Origin: a virus
Length of the DNA stretch: 64,000 bases
IMG/VR virus record: IMGVR_UViG_3300042446_001954
Span: 1-64,000 of that record
Strand: one strand, 5' to 3'
Position 1 is the stretch's first letter, and each line of letters opens with the position of its first letter. The position numbers and the translations under genes are program-made. The notes beneath the pieces are model-generated. The model made no database searches. It was not told where the DNA came from and worked only from the letters and a program-made list of their open reading frames with translations. Shown here one piece after another: positions 7,822 to 17,608 of the stretch.

Positions 7822-8855
7822 TGTCAGATTTTAAAAATAGAATTGGGCACGATGATTTCGTTTGGTGGATTGGTGTCGTTGAAGACCGTGTTGATCCATT
7901 AAATGTTGGTCGTTGTAAGGTTAGAATTTTTGGTTCACACACAGATAACTTACAAGAAATTCCAACAGCAGAGTTACCTTGGGCAACACCATTATATCCA
8001 GTTAATGATTCTAGAACATTTTCCGCACCAATGGAAGGTGATTATGTTTTTGGCTTCTTTATGGACGGCCTATCATCACAAGCACCAGCAATGCTGGGTG
8101 TATTTCCTGCTATACCACAGCAAGATGTTGATGCTGTTGAGGGTAAAGGTTTTTACGCCAAAGCCAAATATACCAACTCAACACTAAATGAATCTGATGC
8201 AGTAACACCTATTGTTTACACTGACACACCTGCAATGAAACCGGTACGTGTAGGTGAGTCAACGGCTTCCGCACCATCGAATACATATAAGGGTACAGGA
8301 ATTGAAAAGTCGGATAATTCACGGGCACACGTTTGTGATATTCCAGGTGTAATAAAATACCAGGCGGCAGTTGAGGCTTTAAAAAATTCCACAATATTTC
8401 AAGCAATACGAAATAAAATTGAGGCTCTCACGTCCGGTGCTGCGGCATCATCACCAATAACAACACAAATATTGTCGGCTATTAAAGTTTTACGTGGAAT
8501 TTTAAAAACAATTAACGAATTACTAGACTTTATTAATAATGTTATAAAAACAATAGCGGAATTTATAGCAAAAGTGCAACAAACAATTGCATGGTTTTTA
8601 AGCCTGCCTGCTAGATTACTTCAACAATTCAGTGATTGTTTGGCTAGTTTGTACGCCGCTTTGGCTGGTGTGTTTACCTCCGATGTAGATTCGGAAACCA
8701 GTACCTTCTCGCAACTTATAACCGAAGGAACTGTGTTAATTTCGGATGTTACAAAAACTATAGCTAATACAACAACAACAATCGCCAGTGCCTCCACCTT
8801 AGTATCTACGGCAGAAACAACTTTGAATCCGAACTCTTATTCAGGAAGAATTTAA
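7821..8855 (+). CDS. gp5: gp5 OB-fold hub protein without lysozyme domain
   Basis: The 344-aa protein starts with the gp5 OB-fold domain: FVWWIGVVEDRVDPLNVGRC, KVRIFGSHTDNL, ELPWATPLYPVND and GDYVFGFFMDG with a following PAMLGVFP, within residues 1-100. In T4, gp5 continues into a lysozyme domain and a beta-helix. Here no lysozyme-like E-x8-D-x5-T pattern was recognised. Instead there is a linker, then a C-terminal helical region (about residues 190-300) rich in Ile, Ala and Thr with long amphipathic stretches. The spike beta-helix is a separate gene starting 2 nt later. Cell-wall digestion must therefore come from another protein. Confidence 0.75.
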   Translation: MSDFKNRIGHDDFVWWIGVVEDRVDPLNVGRCKVRIFGSHTDNLQEIPTAELPWATPLYPVNDSRTFSAPMEGDYVFGFFMDGLSSQAPAMLGVFPAIPQQDVDAVEGKGFYAKAKYTNSTLNESDAVTPIVYTDTPAMKPVRVGESTASAPSNTYKGTGIEKSDNSRAHVCDIPGVIKYQAAVEALKNSTIFQAIRNKIEALTSGAAASSPITTQILSAIKVLRGILKTINELLDFINNVIKTIAEFIAKVQQTIAWFLSLPARLLQQFSDCLASLYAALAGVFTSDVDSETSTFSQLITEGTVLISDVTKTIANTTTTIASASTLVSTAETTLNPNSYSGRI

Positions 8856-8857
8856 TT

Positions 8858-9634
8858 ATGGCAACACAAGCACAACTAGACCAACAAATTCTGGACACAA
8901 AACCGGATGATTATTCATGGAATGAACCTCCATCAGATTGGAATGCTTCTCCTCCACTAAATAAAGTAATTGGTACGGAGTCTGGGCACTTTATCGAACT
9001 TGATGATACACCAGAATACGAAAGAGTGCGTATTCAACATAGAACTGGCACATTCACTGAGATACAAGCAAACGGTCAACAAATCGTTAAAATTTTAGGT
9101 GATAAGTATGAAATCATAGCAAATGATAATAATGTTCTCATTAAGGGTATCTGCAACATTACGATAAACGGAGACTCTGTTGTACATGTACTAGGTGACG
9201 CATACAGTAAAGTCGAAGGTGATTCATATCAACAAGTGAATGGTAAAACAAAAGTAAATTCGACAGATAAGGTTGAAATCACATCAGGTGGAGATATTTC
9301 ACTTTTTGCTGGTACCGCAACGGGTGTAATCACATTAAGAGCCGCTGAAGCCGTTAATATACAGAGTGATTTAAATGTTTCGGGCTCAATCATTTCGAAA
9401 CAATCAGTTTCAGCGGTTGAAAATGTAACAGCCGGCATGAAATTAAGTTCAAATCTTGGTATCGATACTCTTGGACCAATATTTGGAGCAGTAAGTCTTT
9501 GGACACCACTCACACAGGGTGCTATGGTGAGAGATACTTTAGGTACGATGATGACTATGCGAATGCAATACAATTCACATATACATAAAGCACCAAAGGG
9601 TCCAACTTCCACACCTTTACGTAAAATGTTATAA
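8858..9634 (+). CDS. Baseplate central spike (gp5 C-terminal beta-helix type)
   Basis: The 258-aa protein resembles the C-terminal spike of gp5 as a separate polypeptide. Residues about 45-190 show repeated short strands: ERVRIQHRTGTFTEIQANGQ, KILGDKYEIIANDNN, CNITINGDSVVHVLGD and SKVEGDSYQQVNGKTKVN, typical of a triple-stranded beta-helix needle. The end carries YNSHIHKAPKGPTST; HxH near the tip of P2 and phi92 spikes binds iron, and the same may apply here. It follows the OB-fold gene by 2 nt with an AGGAAG-like ribosome binding site. It would pierce the outer membrane. Confidence 0.8.
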   Translation: MATQAQLDQQILDTKPDDYSWNEPPSDWNASPPLNKVIGTESGHFIELDDTPEYERVRIQHRTGTFTEIQANGQQIVKILGDKYEIIANDNNVLIKGICNITINGDSVVHVLGDAYSKVEGDSYQQVNGKTKVNSTDKVEITSGGDISLFAGTATGVITLRAAEAVNIQSDLNVSGSIISKQSVSAVENVTAGMKLSSNLGIDTLGPIFGAVSLWTPLTQGAMVRDTLGTMMTMRMQYNSHIHKAPKGPTSTPLRKML

Positions 9635-9645
9635 TGGAGATTTGA

Positions 9646-10512
9646 ATGGCAGGAGCAAACGTATTTAACAGATTAAGTTTCAGTTTTGATACAGGTAAAT
9701 TCGGTGATGCAATTTACTTGAGTCAAGATACGAAAAACTTTCTAAACACACAACCCATATCGCTTGAGACATGGCAAAAAAATGACTTGGCCAATGGCAC
9801 AATCATTGCAACAAATTACTACAAGAATCCAGTTTTGAATGTATGTAATCAACTTCAATCTAGTACACAAAATTTGTACAACGTAATGGTGACGATTGTT
9901 ACATACGATACGGCTAATGGAGCAGGATTAGAATCATCGGCAAACACACTTTTATCCGAAATTAATTTATTCAAGCAACATACATCAAATGTCGCTGGTG
10001 TGACAAAAGCTGAATCTACCGTTCCAGAAGACGGTTCCCCTGTTGTCGAATATCCCGACTATGATACCGCTGTACAGGTAGGACAAAACTTATTGATGTT
10101 ATTGAATAACACCGATGGTATTCAAGATTCAACTCCGTTGCTAGGAAACATGACAAGTTTATTCATGGGAGATGAGATTGCTTCAAATAACGTAATTATT
10201 ACTGCTGATTATCCAACGCTGAATTCTTCAATTTATTTGGATGGCACTGGAAATTTAGCATCAAACATATCGACCACACAAGCAAATTCGATAATTTCCC
10301 ACTTACAAACTGCGAGTGGAATGTTAAGTACACGAAGACTCCATGATTGGAACTTTTATCAACAAGGCCTAATATTACTGGAAGACTCTAATAAGGTTGA
10401 TAATTTGGAAAATGTTGGAAATACACAACTGTATCTAATTAACAACCTCATAGGTACAGACAGTTATAAGCAAAAACTTTCATCTAATACTGCGAACACT
10501 AATACTTCATAA
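9646..10512 (+). CDS. Unknown virion protein in the baseplate cluster
   Basis: The 288-aa protein (starting MAGANVFNRLSFSFDTGKFG) was not assigned to a family. It is mostly helical-looking, with Asn/Thr-rich segments and no signal peptide, transmembrane helix or nucleotide-binding motif. It has a good ribosome binding site (GGAG before the ATG) 11 nt after the spike gene and ends 90 nt before gp25. The position between spike and gp25 suggests a baseplate or tail component. It is not a PAAR tip protein by its length or composition. Confidence 0.5.
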   Translation: MAGANVFNRLSFSFDTGKFGDAIYLSQDTKNFLNTQPISLETWQKNDLANGTIIATNYYKNPVLNVCNQLQSSTQNLYNVMVTIVTYDTANGAGLESSANTLLSEINLFKQHTSNVAGVTKAESTVPEDGSPVVEYPDYDTAVQVGQNLLMLLNNTDGIQDSTPLLGNMTSLFMGDEIASNNVIITADYPTLNSSIYLDGTGNLASNISTTQANSIISHLQTASGMLSTRRLHDWNFYQQGLILLEDSNKVDNLENVGNTQLYLINNLIGTDSYKQKLSSNTANTNTS

Positions 10513-10589
10513 AATTTCGAAAATCTTGTTCCGGCCCTAGAATTTTTTAGCGCAAGTTCTTGGTTTTGAAAAAGTCATTTTACTCCTAC

Positions 10590-10597
10590 GATAAATA
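10590..10597 (+). promoter_or_regulatory. Late promoter-like box GATAAATA (gp25)
   Basis: GATAAATA differs from TATAAATA at one position and ends only 5 nt before the gp25 ATG at 10603. If used, the transcript would be almost leaderless, because the start point would fall at or near the start codon. The box may instead be chance AT-rich sequence. The rest of the 90-nt gap (10513-10602) holds nothing I could identify. Confidence 0.4.
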
Positions 10598-10602
10598 ATA
10601 AA

Positions 10603-10998
10603 ATGGTACAAACACTTAAAAAACTTTACTCAGATATAGATTTCAATTTCACTAGGACTCCTGGTAGAAATGATATCGCCTTGAGTTATGATGAAATGGC
10701 GGTCATTCGTTCTGTCCGCTATTTACTTTTGACCAAAAATTATGAAAGACCATTTCAACCAAACATTGGTAGTAGAATCGAACAGTTGTTATTTGAATCA
10801 ATTGATTTTTTAACAGCACGAGATTTAAAAACTGAGATAGAAACCACTATCAATAACCATGAACCAAGGGTTAGATTGGTGCAGGTCACCATCGATGAAC
10901 AGGTAGATAACAATGCTTACAGTGTGGGAATAGAGTTTTTTATTGGAAATAATGTACAACCCACAGCAATCAATTTAATTCTTGAGAGAACACGATAA
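10603..10998 (+). CDS. gp25: Baseplate wedge subunit gp25
   Basis: The 131-aa product is almost the length of T4 gp25 (132 aa) and has the GPW/gp25 family pattern: KKLYSDIDFNFTRTPGRNDI, a central RSVRYLLLTKNYERPFQPNI segment, the family-typical ERPFQPNIGSRIEQLLFE, then NHEPRVRLVQVTI and a C-terminal strand. gp25 is the sheath-initiating wedge component. No Shine-Dalgarno is visible before the ATG. Its stop overlaps the gp6 start (TAATG). Confidence 0.93.
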   Translation: MVQTLKKLYSDIDFNFTRTPGRNDIALSYDEMAVIRSVRYLLLTKNYERPFQPNIGSRIEQLLFESIDFLTARDLKTEIETTINNHEPRVRLVQVTIDEQVDNNAYSVGIEFFIGNNVQPTAINLILERTR

Positions 10999-13067
10999 TG
11001 GCAACAGCTAATTCAGGCCTACAGATTACGAATCTTGATTTTGGTGGTATTAAAGCTAGTTTAAAGGCTTTTCTATCTCAACAAGACACACTCAAAGACT
11101 ATAATTTTGATGGTTCAGCACTCTCTGTTCTTGTCGATTTATTGGCATATAATACACAGTACAATGCATACTATTTAAACATGGTAGCAAACGAAATGTT
11201 CTTAGACTCAGCTATTCAGCGTGGTTCTGTCGTTTCACATGCTAAACTATTAAATTACATTCCACAATCAGCAGTTGCACCAAAGGCTTTAGTTCATATC
11301 ACAGTAAACGGTGTAACAACACCTACACTTACTTTACCAAAGTTCGCATCTTTCATTTCCGAAGCCATCGATGATGTAAATTATACATTCCTTACAACAG
11401 ACTCAACAACAGTAAACGTAACTTCAAATACTGCAACATTTACCGACATTATTATTTCACAGGGTATTGCATCATCATACAGTTTTACATACAATAGCAC
11501 AACAAATCCAAAACAATTATTTGAAATTCCAGACTCCGCTGTTGATACATCTACATTAATCGTTTCTGTGCAAGAATCTTCTTCAAATGCTGCGTCAGTA
11601 ACATATAATCTTTCAACAAACTACATCAATTTAACACCATCAAGCACTGTATATTTCTTAGAAGAAGGTATGAATGGAAAATATAACCTTTATTTTGGTG
11701 ACGGGCTATTAGGACAATCTCTCGTAAACGGAAACATCGTTAATCTCACATACATTACAACATCTGGCACCTCAGCCTTTGGTGCAAACTCTTTCACATC
11801 TATGTCTAGTGTTGGTGGATTTTCCAATACTGTAGTAACATCTATTTCATCGGCAACACAAGGCTCAGACAAAGAAACAATCGAATCAATTAAATATACT
11901 GCACCTAAAGCATATGCGGCACAAGGGCGTGCTGTGACAAAAGAAGATTACATCTATCTAATTCAAAACAATTCTACCAATTTACCAATTGATTCCGTAT
12001 CTGTTTGGGGTGGTGAAGAAAATGATCCTCCAGTTTATGGTCAAATTTTCTGTGCAGTTAAACCAGCCGGCGGTTTTACATTGACACCAACACAAAAAGA
12101 AAGACTTATTTCTGAAGTTATCAGACCAATTTCAGTCCTTACTGTGACACCAACAATTGTTGATCCTGATTATACTTACGTTAACATAAACACAAAAGTT
12201 TTATATGATCCAAAGAAAACTACTTTGACTGGTGGACAAATTAAGGGTCAGGTTCTCACACAAATAAACCAATTTTCATCAGATACACTCAACACATTCA
12301 ATTCGGTTTTTAAACTTCCTGAATTAATTTCTTATATTCAAAGTGCTGACACCTCTATTATAACAAATGAATGTTCTATAAGATTACAGAAAAAATTCTA
12401 TCCAAAATTAAATTCTAGATCAACATACATTTTTGATTTTGGTGTTCCCTTACAGAGAAATTATTATAACGCTGGTTTAAATAGTTCTCCAGATTTTTCT
12501 GAATCTGATCCAACAGCCGTTTCCGGGGTAAGAAATGGAATTTATTTTGAAGAGGTTCCCACAACAACTGGTGGTATTGCAACCATCAATGTTTTAAATC
12601 AGGGTTTCGGATACACAAAAATACCAACTGTTACTATAACAGGTGACGGAGAAGGCGCCACAGCATTTGCAGTCTTAGCATCTGGTCGAGTGAACAGTAT
12701 TGTCGTTACAAATCCCGGCTTCAATTACACGGAGGCGTTCGTAACAATAACACCACAGGACGGAGACACTTCAGGTGGGTTGGCATATGCATCACCAATT
12801 TTGGAGGGTGTCGAAGGTACACTAAGAACATATTATTATTTAAATAATATCAAAACTATTTCCAATGCTAATGCAGGAACAATTAATTATTCCACAGGTA
12901 AAGTTACACTTATAGATTTTTCACCACTAACGGTCAATAATGATTTAGGTCGTTTTACAATTTCTGTGGTACCAGATTCAACCATTGTTTCATCTACATA
13001 TAATAGAATTATCGCTACAGATAGTTTTGATCCAGAAGCAATCACAGTAAATGTTAGTATACAATAA
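10998..13067 (+). CDS. gp6: Baseplate wedge subunit gp6
   Basis: The 689-aa protein (T4 gp6 is 660 aa) has the gp6/baseplate J-like N-terminal signature: LKAFLSQQDTLKDYNFDGSA, LVDLLAYNTQYNAYYLNMVA and NEMFLDSAIQRGSVVSHAKL. The central J-like domain includes PKAYAAQGRAVTKEDYIYLI and VSVWGGEENDPPVYGQ. An added Gly/Thr-rich domain at about residues 520-610 carries GFGYTKIPTVTITGDGEGAT and NPGFNYTEA, a motif shared with gp7, gp8 and the 2187-aa protein. gp6 forms the wedge ring core with gp7 and gp53. It overlaps gp25 and gp7 by one base each. Confidence 0.92.
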   Translation: MATANSGLQITNLDFGGIKASLKAFLSQQDTLKDYNFDGSALSVLVDLLAYNTQYNAYYLNMVANEMFLDSAIQRGSVVSHAKLLNYIPQSAVAPKALVHITVNGVTTPTLTLPKFASFISEAIDDVNYTFLTTDSTTVNVTSNTATFTDIIISQGIASSYSFTYNSTTNPKQLFEIPDSAVDTSTLIVSVQESSSNAASVTYNLSTNYINLTPSSTVYFLEEGMNGKYNLYFGDGLLGQSLVNGNIVNLTYITTSGTSAFGANSFTSMSSVGGFSNTVVTSISSATQGSDKETIESIKYTAPKAYAAQGRAVTKEDYIYLIQNNSTNLPIDSVSVWGGEENDPPVYGQIFCAVKPAGGFTLTPTQKERLISEVIRPISVLTVTPTIVDPDYTYVNINTKVLYDPKKTTLTGGQIKGQVLTQINQFSSDTLNTFNSVFKLPELISYIQSADTSIITNECSIRLQKKFYPKLNSRSTYIFDFGVPLQRNYYNAGLNSSPDFSESDPTAVSGVRNGIYFEEVPTTTGGIATINVLNQGFGYTKIPTVTITGDGEGATAFAVLASGRVNSIVVTNPGFNYTEAFVTITPQDGDTSGGLAYASPILEGVEGTLRTYYYLNNIKTISNANAGTINYSTGKVTLIDFSPLTVNNDLGRFTISVVPDSTIVSSTYNRIIATDSFDPEAITVNVSIQ

Positions 13068-16024
13068 TGACTACTGATTTCGCCAAAAAAACCTCGTTAA
13101 AGGTTCCTTATCAGCTACCTGAGTTTATCAGGTCGGACGATAACTATCAAACATTTGTTGCATTTATCCAGGCATATTATGAATGGATGGAACAACAAAA
13201 CATAGGTTTAGGTAAAGAAGGTGTCATCTATGGCACACAGAATCTTTTAAACTATCAAGATTTAAATTTTGTAGAACCTGGTGAAACATTTAATAAGTTT
13301 ATTGATTACTATATCAATCAATTTTTACCAAATTTTCCCGTAGATTGTCTTGCGGACAAAAGCAAACTGATTAGAGCGGCTAAAGAACTATACTCACGTA
13401 AAGGTACACCAGCATCTTATCAATTTTTGTTCCGTGCTTTATACAATTCCGATGCCGATATTTTCCTCACACGTGATGTTATTTTCAAGGCATCTGATGG
13501 TAAATGGTACGTATCAAAAAGTCTGAGGCTTGCCACAAACGATGAACAATGGCTTTCAATTGAAAACTATAGATTATTTGGTGTAACTTCAAAATCCATT
13601 GCTACTATTGAGAGGGGTGTTTCTGTTGGAAATAGAACAGAAATTTACATTTCAAACATTGAAAGACTTTTTCAATCAGGTGAAGATGTTGTTGTAGTTG
13701 ATAACAACAATCAAATTTTATATTTTAAAGATTCTAAAGTTGTTCCTGAAAACACAGTTGGTGCAACAAAACTACAGGCAAAAATCCTAGGTTCTATTTC
13801 TGCCATCAACATTGATTCTAAAAAACGTGGACAACTTTATAAGGGCAGATCCGATACATATTCTGGAGACCCAGTAGTTTTTTATGGTGGTCTAAACACA
13901 CCAACAGGTATTGGTGCATCAGCATTTGTTTATGAAACAACATCAGGTTCTCTCCGTGATATTACTCTTGTTGATGGTTCATATGGGTATAGACAAGATC
14001 CAAACACATTCATTAGAATATCTGGCGGTGGAGGTTCAGGTGCTATTGCAAACGTTTCTTCTGTTGATCCTGCCGGTGAAATAAATGTCGCATTTATTCC
14101 ACAAAACTTCATGAGCAACTCACTATTTGCTGCAACAAGAATTGATGCAAGTTCTTATCCATTTTTCCCAGCAAACGTGGCAGCAAACTCAGTGTGTTCT
14201 CTCGCAAATGCATTTACATTTACCGGATTCTCAACATATCCAATTGCTACCGTTTTATTAAACAATGGTGGTGGAGGATACACCTCGCTACCATCAGTCA
14301 GAGCATTTTCATTATTCGATACAACTGATCCGCAGACAACAGAGAACTTGAAAATAAAAGGTTATCTTGCAAGTCTTGGTATTCTAGGACCAATTCAAAT
14401 TGTTACACCTGGAACAGGTTATGCAAACGGTGATATCATCACCTTCACCAACTCTGCTGGTGGTGTAGGTGCAAATGCGAACGTCACTGTTAATGCAACA
14501 GGTTCAATTATTAAAACTGAATATAATTTCTCAAACACAACAACAAATGTAACGACATATCCAAAAGGAGGTTTGGGATATATACAGACAAACCTACCGA
14601 CATTGAATGTTGTATCATCTGGTGGTTCTGGTGCAGTTATTAGAGTGAACACTGTTCTTGGTGATGGTGCTCAATTAACTCCAGTGTCTGATGAACGTGG
14701 TATCGGTGCGATTACATCGTTTGTTATTGAAAATTTTGGTGAAGATTACATTGAAGCACCTAGAGTTTCACTCAAAGTTCGTGACTTGGTTGTTACGAAC
14801 GTTTCACCCACAAATATCATTAAGAACGGTGATTTAATTTATCAAGGTGCAAACGTAAATACTGCCGTATTTAAAGCATATGTTGATTCAATTACATTGT
14901 TAGAATCTGATGCCATTCAGGCAAATTCAAAATATGTTCTAAGAGTTTATAACTACAGTTCAAATACCAAAACAAACCTCCAGTTAAAGTCTACAGACCG
15001 TGCTTTGGGTGCAAATCTTTTCCTTGATTTAGCGAATACCTACACAACACAAAACGTATCCTCTGGTGAATTCATCTATCAAAATGGTATCAGAACATAT
15101 GGTAACGGTGCGGCTGTGGCAACAGCAAAGTTCTTAAACGGTTTGATTATTGGTACAGGTCAATATCTGAATGATGATGGTTTCCCAAGTTCAAATCAAA
15201 TTTTGGAGAATGAAGACTATAATAATTTCACCTATAATTTGGTTGTACAGAAGTCATTTGATGCGTACAAAGAAGTTCTTTATAAATTATTGCATCCATC
15301 AGGCACAAAAGTTATTCCAATCAATGCGCTTAAGTCTCAAGAAACAATTGATATTCATAAAGAATCATTCCAATCTAATACACATACATTAGGTTTTTAT
15401 ACTGGTGATCCAGGTTCAAATGCAGCTATGTATTCTACTTTCGAGAATACAAGTAACAACATTATTAAATTTGATGCGTTGGTTGGTGCAAACATTGCAA
15501 ACATCGCTTTACCAGGCTCATTAGTTTCTTTGATATATGGATACGGACCAAATGTATTCTCGGAAATTATTTCTGTGAATCATGTAAGTAACACCGCTGT
15601 GATTCGTGACAATGTATACTTATCTTTTGCAAACGTTGCAACAGCAAACGTTCTCACCTCCAACAATAGAATAAATATACGGTCAGTGACGAATCAGTAT
15701 GATGTTATCAACAACGGTGAGTACAGTAACACGGCAAACAAGATGCGTGATATTGTGTTTATTGGAGATAGAATTAGAGTTGTAAATGGTGCAAGTACAT
15801 TCCACGGTACAGTAACGTATGTTGAATATTCAAACAACGTTATTTTTGCCAACACAACAATACCATTCTCATCCAATTCTGCAAACATTTCAATTGGTAG
15901 AACATTAGTAACATCGAATGTAGAATTCTATAACTCTCTTGGTACAATCTATTATCCAGAACTGTTAACACAGGATAATAGAGAGATTACGACACAAGAC
16001 GGAAGAACAATAATTTTAGGATAA
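13067..16024 (+). CDS. gp7: Baseplate wedge subunit gp7
   Basis: The 985-aa protein matches gp7 of T4-like phages (T4 gp7 is 1032 aa). Its N-terminus contains SLKVPYQLPEFIRSDDNYQT, FVAFIQAYYEWMEQQN and LIRAAKELYSRKGTPASYQF, which is the standard pattern in marine members. Large beta-rich insertions follow with several G-x-G-Y motifs (NGGGGYTSLPS near residue 400, PGTGYANGDIITF near 448). The C-terminal part includes YKEVLYKLLHPSGTKVIPIN. It organises the wedge with gp6, gp8, gp10 and gp25. It is coupled to gp6 and precedes the next gene by 3 nt. Confidence 0.88.
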   Translation: MTTDFAKKTSLKVPYQLPEFIRSDDNYQTFVAFIQAYYEWMEQQNIGLGKEGVIYGTQNLLNYQDLNFVEPGETFNKFIDYYINQFLPNFPVDCLADKSKLIRAAKELYSRKGTPASYQFLFRALYNSDADIFLTRDVIFKASDGKWYVSKSLRLATNDEQWLSIENYRLFGVTSKSIATIERGVSVGNRTEIYISNIERLFQSGEDVVVVDNNNQILYFKDSKVVPENTVGATKLQAKILGSISAINIDSKKRGQLYKGRSDTYSGDPVVFYGGLNTPTGIGASAFVYETTSGSLRDITLVDGSYGYRQDPNTFIRISGGGGSGAIANVSSVDPAGEINVAFIPQNFMSNSLFAATRIDASSYPFFPANVAANSVCSLANAFTFTGFSTYPIATVLLNNGGGGYTSLPSVRAFSLFDTTDPQTTENLKIKGYLASLGILGPIQIVTPGTGYANGDIITFTNSAGGVGANANVTVNATGSIIKTEYNFSNTTTNVTTYPKGGLGYIQTNLPTLNVVSSGGSGAVIRVNTVLGDGAQLTPVSDERGIGAITSFVIENFGEDYIEAPRVSLKVRDLVVTNVSPTNIIKNGDLIYQGANVNTAVFKAYVDSITLLESDAIQANSKYVLRVYNYSSNTKTNLQLKSTDRALGANLFLDLANTYTTQNVSSGEFIYQNGIRTYGNGAAVATAKFLNGLIIGTGQYLNDDGFPSSNQILENEDYNNFTYNLVVQKSFDAYKEVLYKLLHPSGTKVIPINALKSQETIDIHKESFQSNTHTLGFYTGDPGSNAAMYSTFENTSNNIIKFDALVGANIANIALPGSLVSLIYGYGPNVFSEIISVNHVSNTAVIRDNVYLSFANVATANVLTSNNRINIRSVTNQYDVINNGEYSNTANKMRDIVFIGDRIRVVNGASTFHGTVTYVEYSNNVIFANTTIPFSSNSANISIGRTLVTSNVEFYNSLGTIYYPELLTQDNREITTQDGRTIILG

Positions 16025-16027
16025 AAA

Positions 16028-17596
16028 ATGGCAACAGTAAAAATCACGGACTTACCAGCAATTACTACAGTCAATTCCAACACGGCAAATACCGTGCTGG
16101 TTGGTGTTGACATTCCAACCAATATTACTGGTAAGATTACACTCACAACACTGGCTGCCGGTCTTTATTCAAATAATAACCTTGTTGTTGGTAACAATCA
16201 CACAGTTTTACCAAATGTTATAGCACAGTTCACAGGAAATTCCAGTGTGTACACGCAAGTTAACCATGAGAACTTGAATCCAAATGGTTCGGGAGACTTT
16301 GTTATTACTGCTGACGATGGTAATGACACAGACCATTTCTTGGACATGGGTTTGAATGGTTCGGCATATTCGGACCCAACATTCTCAGCAACAAAAGAAC
16401 ATGATGGTTATCTGTATATTTCATCTTCAGGAGCTAACAAAGGTAACTTAGCGATTGGTACAACAAACGCAACAGGTAAAGTTAACTTTGTTGTTGGCGG
16501 TCTACAAACACAAAACATTGTTGGCTACATCGACTCGACTGGTATCTGGTCAAACTCAATCAACTCAGTTGTGACTGCAAATGCCACATCAGCTAACTCA
16601 GTAATCAATACAAGAGTGTCGGCAAACGTTGCTACTCTCCGTGGTGAAATTACCTCCAACGTTTCAACACTCAATGGCTCTATTACTTCCAATAACACAA
16701 CACAAACTACTTTTGCACAAGCCGCTTTCAACAAAGCAAACTCGGCAATCGCAAATACTAATGGTGTACTCACTGCTGGTGATTTTTATATATCAGGTGA
16801 TGGCTTTGTCAATGGAACATTTGTATTAGCGAACTCAACATTCGGTGCAACAGAAGCGGCACTCACCATCAAAGCAACAGCAACTGTGCAACCGCTTTCT
16901 CAATCGGGAACAATGATACATGTTACTGGTAGAGCAAATATACCTGCTCGTATCATATATGATTCATTCAGTACAGATGGTTCGGCTTATAGCTTAGTTG
17001 CTGGTCGTTCTGCACGTGGTACAGTAGCATCACCAACAGCAACACAGAACAATGATGTGTTGATGCGAATGGCTGGTAACGGTTGGGGCACAACAGGTTT
17101 TGCACCACTTGGTGTTGGTCGTATTGATGTCGTTGCAACAGAAAATTACACAGACACTGCACGTGGTTCGAAAATTGTTTTCTATAATATTCCGAATGGT
17201 TCGAACACTGTACAAGAAATTGCATCTTTCAATGGCGATGCTGTACACTTTGACGGTTATGTTTACCCAGAAAAAGGTTTCATTTATGCACCCCGTCTTT
17301 TTGCAGCCGCACAAACTGCAATTACAATTGACTTTGCAAACAATGCTGTTCTCCGTGCCAACGTTGCAGCCGATTATGCGGTGTCTTTCTCAAACTTTGT
17401 TCCAGGTAAACAAGTGGAACTTTGGATGACAAATACTTCGGGGTCAAACAGAACTTTCACACACGGTTGTTCAGCACTCAACTCAACAACAAACTCAACT
17501 ACGTTCGTACACCCATCAACATCAACAATCGTTGCAAAGTATATGTGTTTCGGAACAGATACTGCGAACGTTCTTGTTCAGGTTGTAGGCGCTTAA
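16028..17596 (+). CDS. Fibre-like virion protein, unassigned
   Basis: The 522-aa protein starts MATVKITDLPAITTVNSNTA, an opening of a type common in phage fibre or baseplate-attached proteins. Residues 80-170 include HENLNPNGSGDFVITADDGN, similar to fibre proteins that decorate simulated data-like repeats. A coiled segment (RVSANVATLRGEITSNVSTL, about residues 200-225) is followed by beta-rich C-terminal sequence ending in an Ig- or jelly-roll-like region. The gene lies between gp7 and gp8 with an AGGA ribosome binding site. It may be a short fibre or wedge-attached protein (T4 gp9/gp11 position analog). I do not recognise a specific family. Confidence 0.5.
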   Translation: MATVKITDLPAITTVNSNTANTVLVGVDIPTNITGKITLTTLAAGLYSNNNLVVGNNHTVLPNVIAQFTGNSSVYTQVNHENLNPNGSGDFVITADDGNDTDHFLDMGLNGSAYSDPTFSATKEHDGYLYISSSGANKGNLAIGTTNATGKVNFVVGGLQTQNIVGYIDSTGIWSNSINSVVTANATSANSVINTRVSANVATLRGEITSNVSTLNGSITSNNTTQTTFAQAAFNKANSAIANTNGVLTAGDFYISGDGFVNGTFVLANSTFGATEAALTIKATATVQPLSQSGTMIHVTGRANIPARIIYDSFSTDGSAYSLVAGRSARGTVASPTATQNNDVLMRMAGNGWGTTGFAPLGVGRIDVVATENYTDTARGSKIVFYNIPNGSNTVQEIASFNGDAVHFDGYVYPEKGFIYAPRLFAAAQTAITIDFANNAVLRANVAADYAVSFSNFVPGKQVELWMTNTSGSNRTFTHGCSALNSTTNSTTFVHPSTSTIVAKYMCFGTDTANVLVQVVGA

Positions 17597-17608
17597 TAGG
17601 ATTATATA

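Noticed and set aside
10513-10602. Small RNA or tRNA in the 90-nt gap
   Set aside because: No cloverleaf or strong stem could be drawn; only a promoter-like box at its end.
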